Shown piece by piece: positions 5,231 to 5,887 of a DNA stretch of 5,887 nucleotides (positions are counted from its first letter, which is position 1; every line of letters starts with the position of its first letter). The DNA lies in NCBI GenBank assembly GCA_017858295.1, contig JAFMBU010000109.1, forward strand, positions 1 to 5,887, in the 5' to 3' direction. A model generated the notes under the pieces. The model saw nothing but the letters and a program-made list of their open reading frames with translations, was not told the origin of the DNA and made no database searches. Both the position numbers and the translations under genes were made by a program. The DNA comes from Porticoccaceae bacterium. Lineage in GTDB: Bacteria; Pseudomonadota; Gammaproteobacteria; Pseudomonadales; Porticoccaceae.

Positions 5231-5887
5231 TCAGAGCTCGGCCATCAGGGAGCTGCAATCAGTCAGCTCCTGAGCAATCACATGAACCACATTGCCATCG
5301 GTCTCCACCACCCCTTTAACCATCAGTAGATGGCCTTTCAACAAGGCTTCACGACAGCGTTCCTGAACCCTTGTCCAGACTACAATATTGCTATTGCCTG
5401 TTTCATCCTCAAGGGTTAAAAAGATCACTCCCGACGCTGTGCCCGGTCGCTGCCGTCCAGTGACCAAGCCAGCTATACGCACAAAGCGTCGATTGCCCAG
5501 GGTGGGTAGATCAATGGTTCGCTTGCAGCGCTGCAGGGTTTTTGACTGCTCTCGCAGTATTGCCATAGGGTGACGGCCGAGACTGACGCCGGTGCTGCTG
5601 TAATCGGCATTCAGTTCTTCCACCTCTGAGGGGGTGGATAGGATTGCTGGGAGGGAATCACTGTCCTGTGCCGATTCCAGCAGTGGTCGATAGTCTTCAA
5701 TAGCCAGCGCATCCCAATGGGCTTGGCGACGATTGCTAGTCAGTGAGCGCAGTGCCCCGGCGCTACTTAACAGCGCTAGGTCAGCTTGGGATAATCCCGC
5801 GGCTCGGCTCAGTTGTGCAAGGCCATTAAATCCCTGTTGGCTGTTTCGCTGCGCTGAGACAATTCTTTGCGCGGTTTGGTGTGAGAG
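5231..5887 (-). CDS. dnaE2: Error-prone DNA polymerase DnaE2 (ImuC), C-terminal 218 residues
   Basis: The frame is open from the right edge to TGA at 5233-5231, so this is the C-terminal part of a larger gene; full DnaE2 proteins are about 1,000 residues. Fragment residues 19-60 look like the helix-hairpin-helix region with the SNRRQAHWDA segment (51-60). Residues 95-108 (DYSSTGVSLGRHPM) match the linker typical of DnaE2. Residues 130-210 form an OB fold, including RIAGLVTGRQRPGTASGV (137-154), FLTLEDETG (156-164) and NIVVW (167-171). DnaE2 is a C-family polymerase working with ImuA and ImuB in SOS-induced mutagenic lesion bypass. A GTG at 5623 falls within this frame but is internal, not a start. 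The catalytic palm and PHP regions, any LexA site and imuA/imuB lie outside. It converges on the VOC gene with zero spacing. Confidence 0.92.
   Translation of the reverse strand, partial: LSHQTAQRIVSAQRNSQQGFNGLAQLSRAAGLSQADLALLSSAGALRSLTSNRRQAHWDALAIEDYRPLLESAQDSDSLPAILSTPSEVEELNADYSSTGVSLGRHPMAILREQSKTLQRCKRTIDLPTLGNRRFVRIAGLVTGRQRPGTASGVIFLTLEDETGNSNIVVWTRVQERCREALLKGHLLMVKGVVETDGNVVHVIAQELTDCSSLMAEL

Noticed and set aside
5231..5623. A stand-alone 130-residue OB-fold protein beginning at GTG 5623
   Set aside because: The same frame stays open without a stop to the right edge, and the upstream residues match the DnaE2 helix-hairpin-helix and linker, so this is the tail of dnaE2.

Overview
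The window looks like ordinary chromosomal DNA from a proteobacterium, most likely a gammaproteobacterium. This rests on a standard bacterial gene layout, roughly balanced base composition by eye, a DnaE2-type (ImuC) error-prone polymerase, and the mix of families present: an RNase Z/arylsulfatase-like metallo-beta-lactamase, HCCA-isomerase/DsbA-like, nitronate monooxygenase-like, DHH phosphoesterase and VOC proteins. A marine Cellvibrionales-type bacterium is a guess that sequence alone cannot confirm. No tRNA, rRNA, CRISPR array, insertion sequence or phage gene was seen.

Layout. Positions 1-85 hold no recognisable gene but a compact nest of direct and inverted repeats just past the 3' end of the first gene. 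A membrane-anchored metallo-beta-lactamase-fold hydrolase lies on the minus strand (86-1162). A 203-base divergent intergenic region (1163-1365) carries promoter-like elements on both strands. Four plus-strand genes follow: a two-domain HCCA-isomerase/DsbA-like protein (1366-2700), a nitronate monooxygenase-like flavoprotein (2728-3666), a DHH-family phosphoesterase (3722-4687), and a VOC-fold protein starting at TTG (4742-5230). The right edge is the C-terminal 218 residues of DnaE2 on the minus strand (5231-5887, continuing outside the window). Its stop codon abuts the stop codon of the VOC gene with no base between.

How the genes relate. The HCCA-isomerase-like and nitronate-monooxygenase-like genes are 27 bases apart and probably co-transcribed. 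The DHH and VOC genes follow with gaps of about 55 bases and could be in the same transcript or have their own promoters. Their products do not form a pathway I can name. An aromatic or CoA-linked catabolic link for the first two is only a guess. DnaE2 belongs to SOS-induced mutagenic translesion synthesis, and its usual partners imuA/imuB, if present, would lie beyond the right edge.

I found no convincing new system. The points most worth a second look are the repeat nest at 1-70, the degenerate N-terminal half of the duplicated thioredoxin-fold protein, and the missing catalytic histidine in the nitronate-monooxygenase-like protein.
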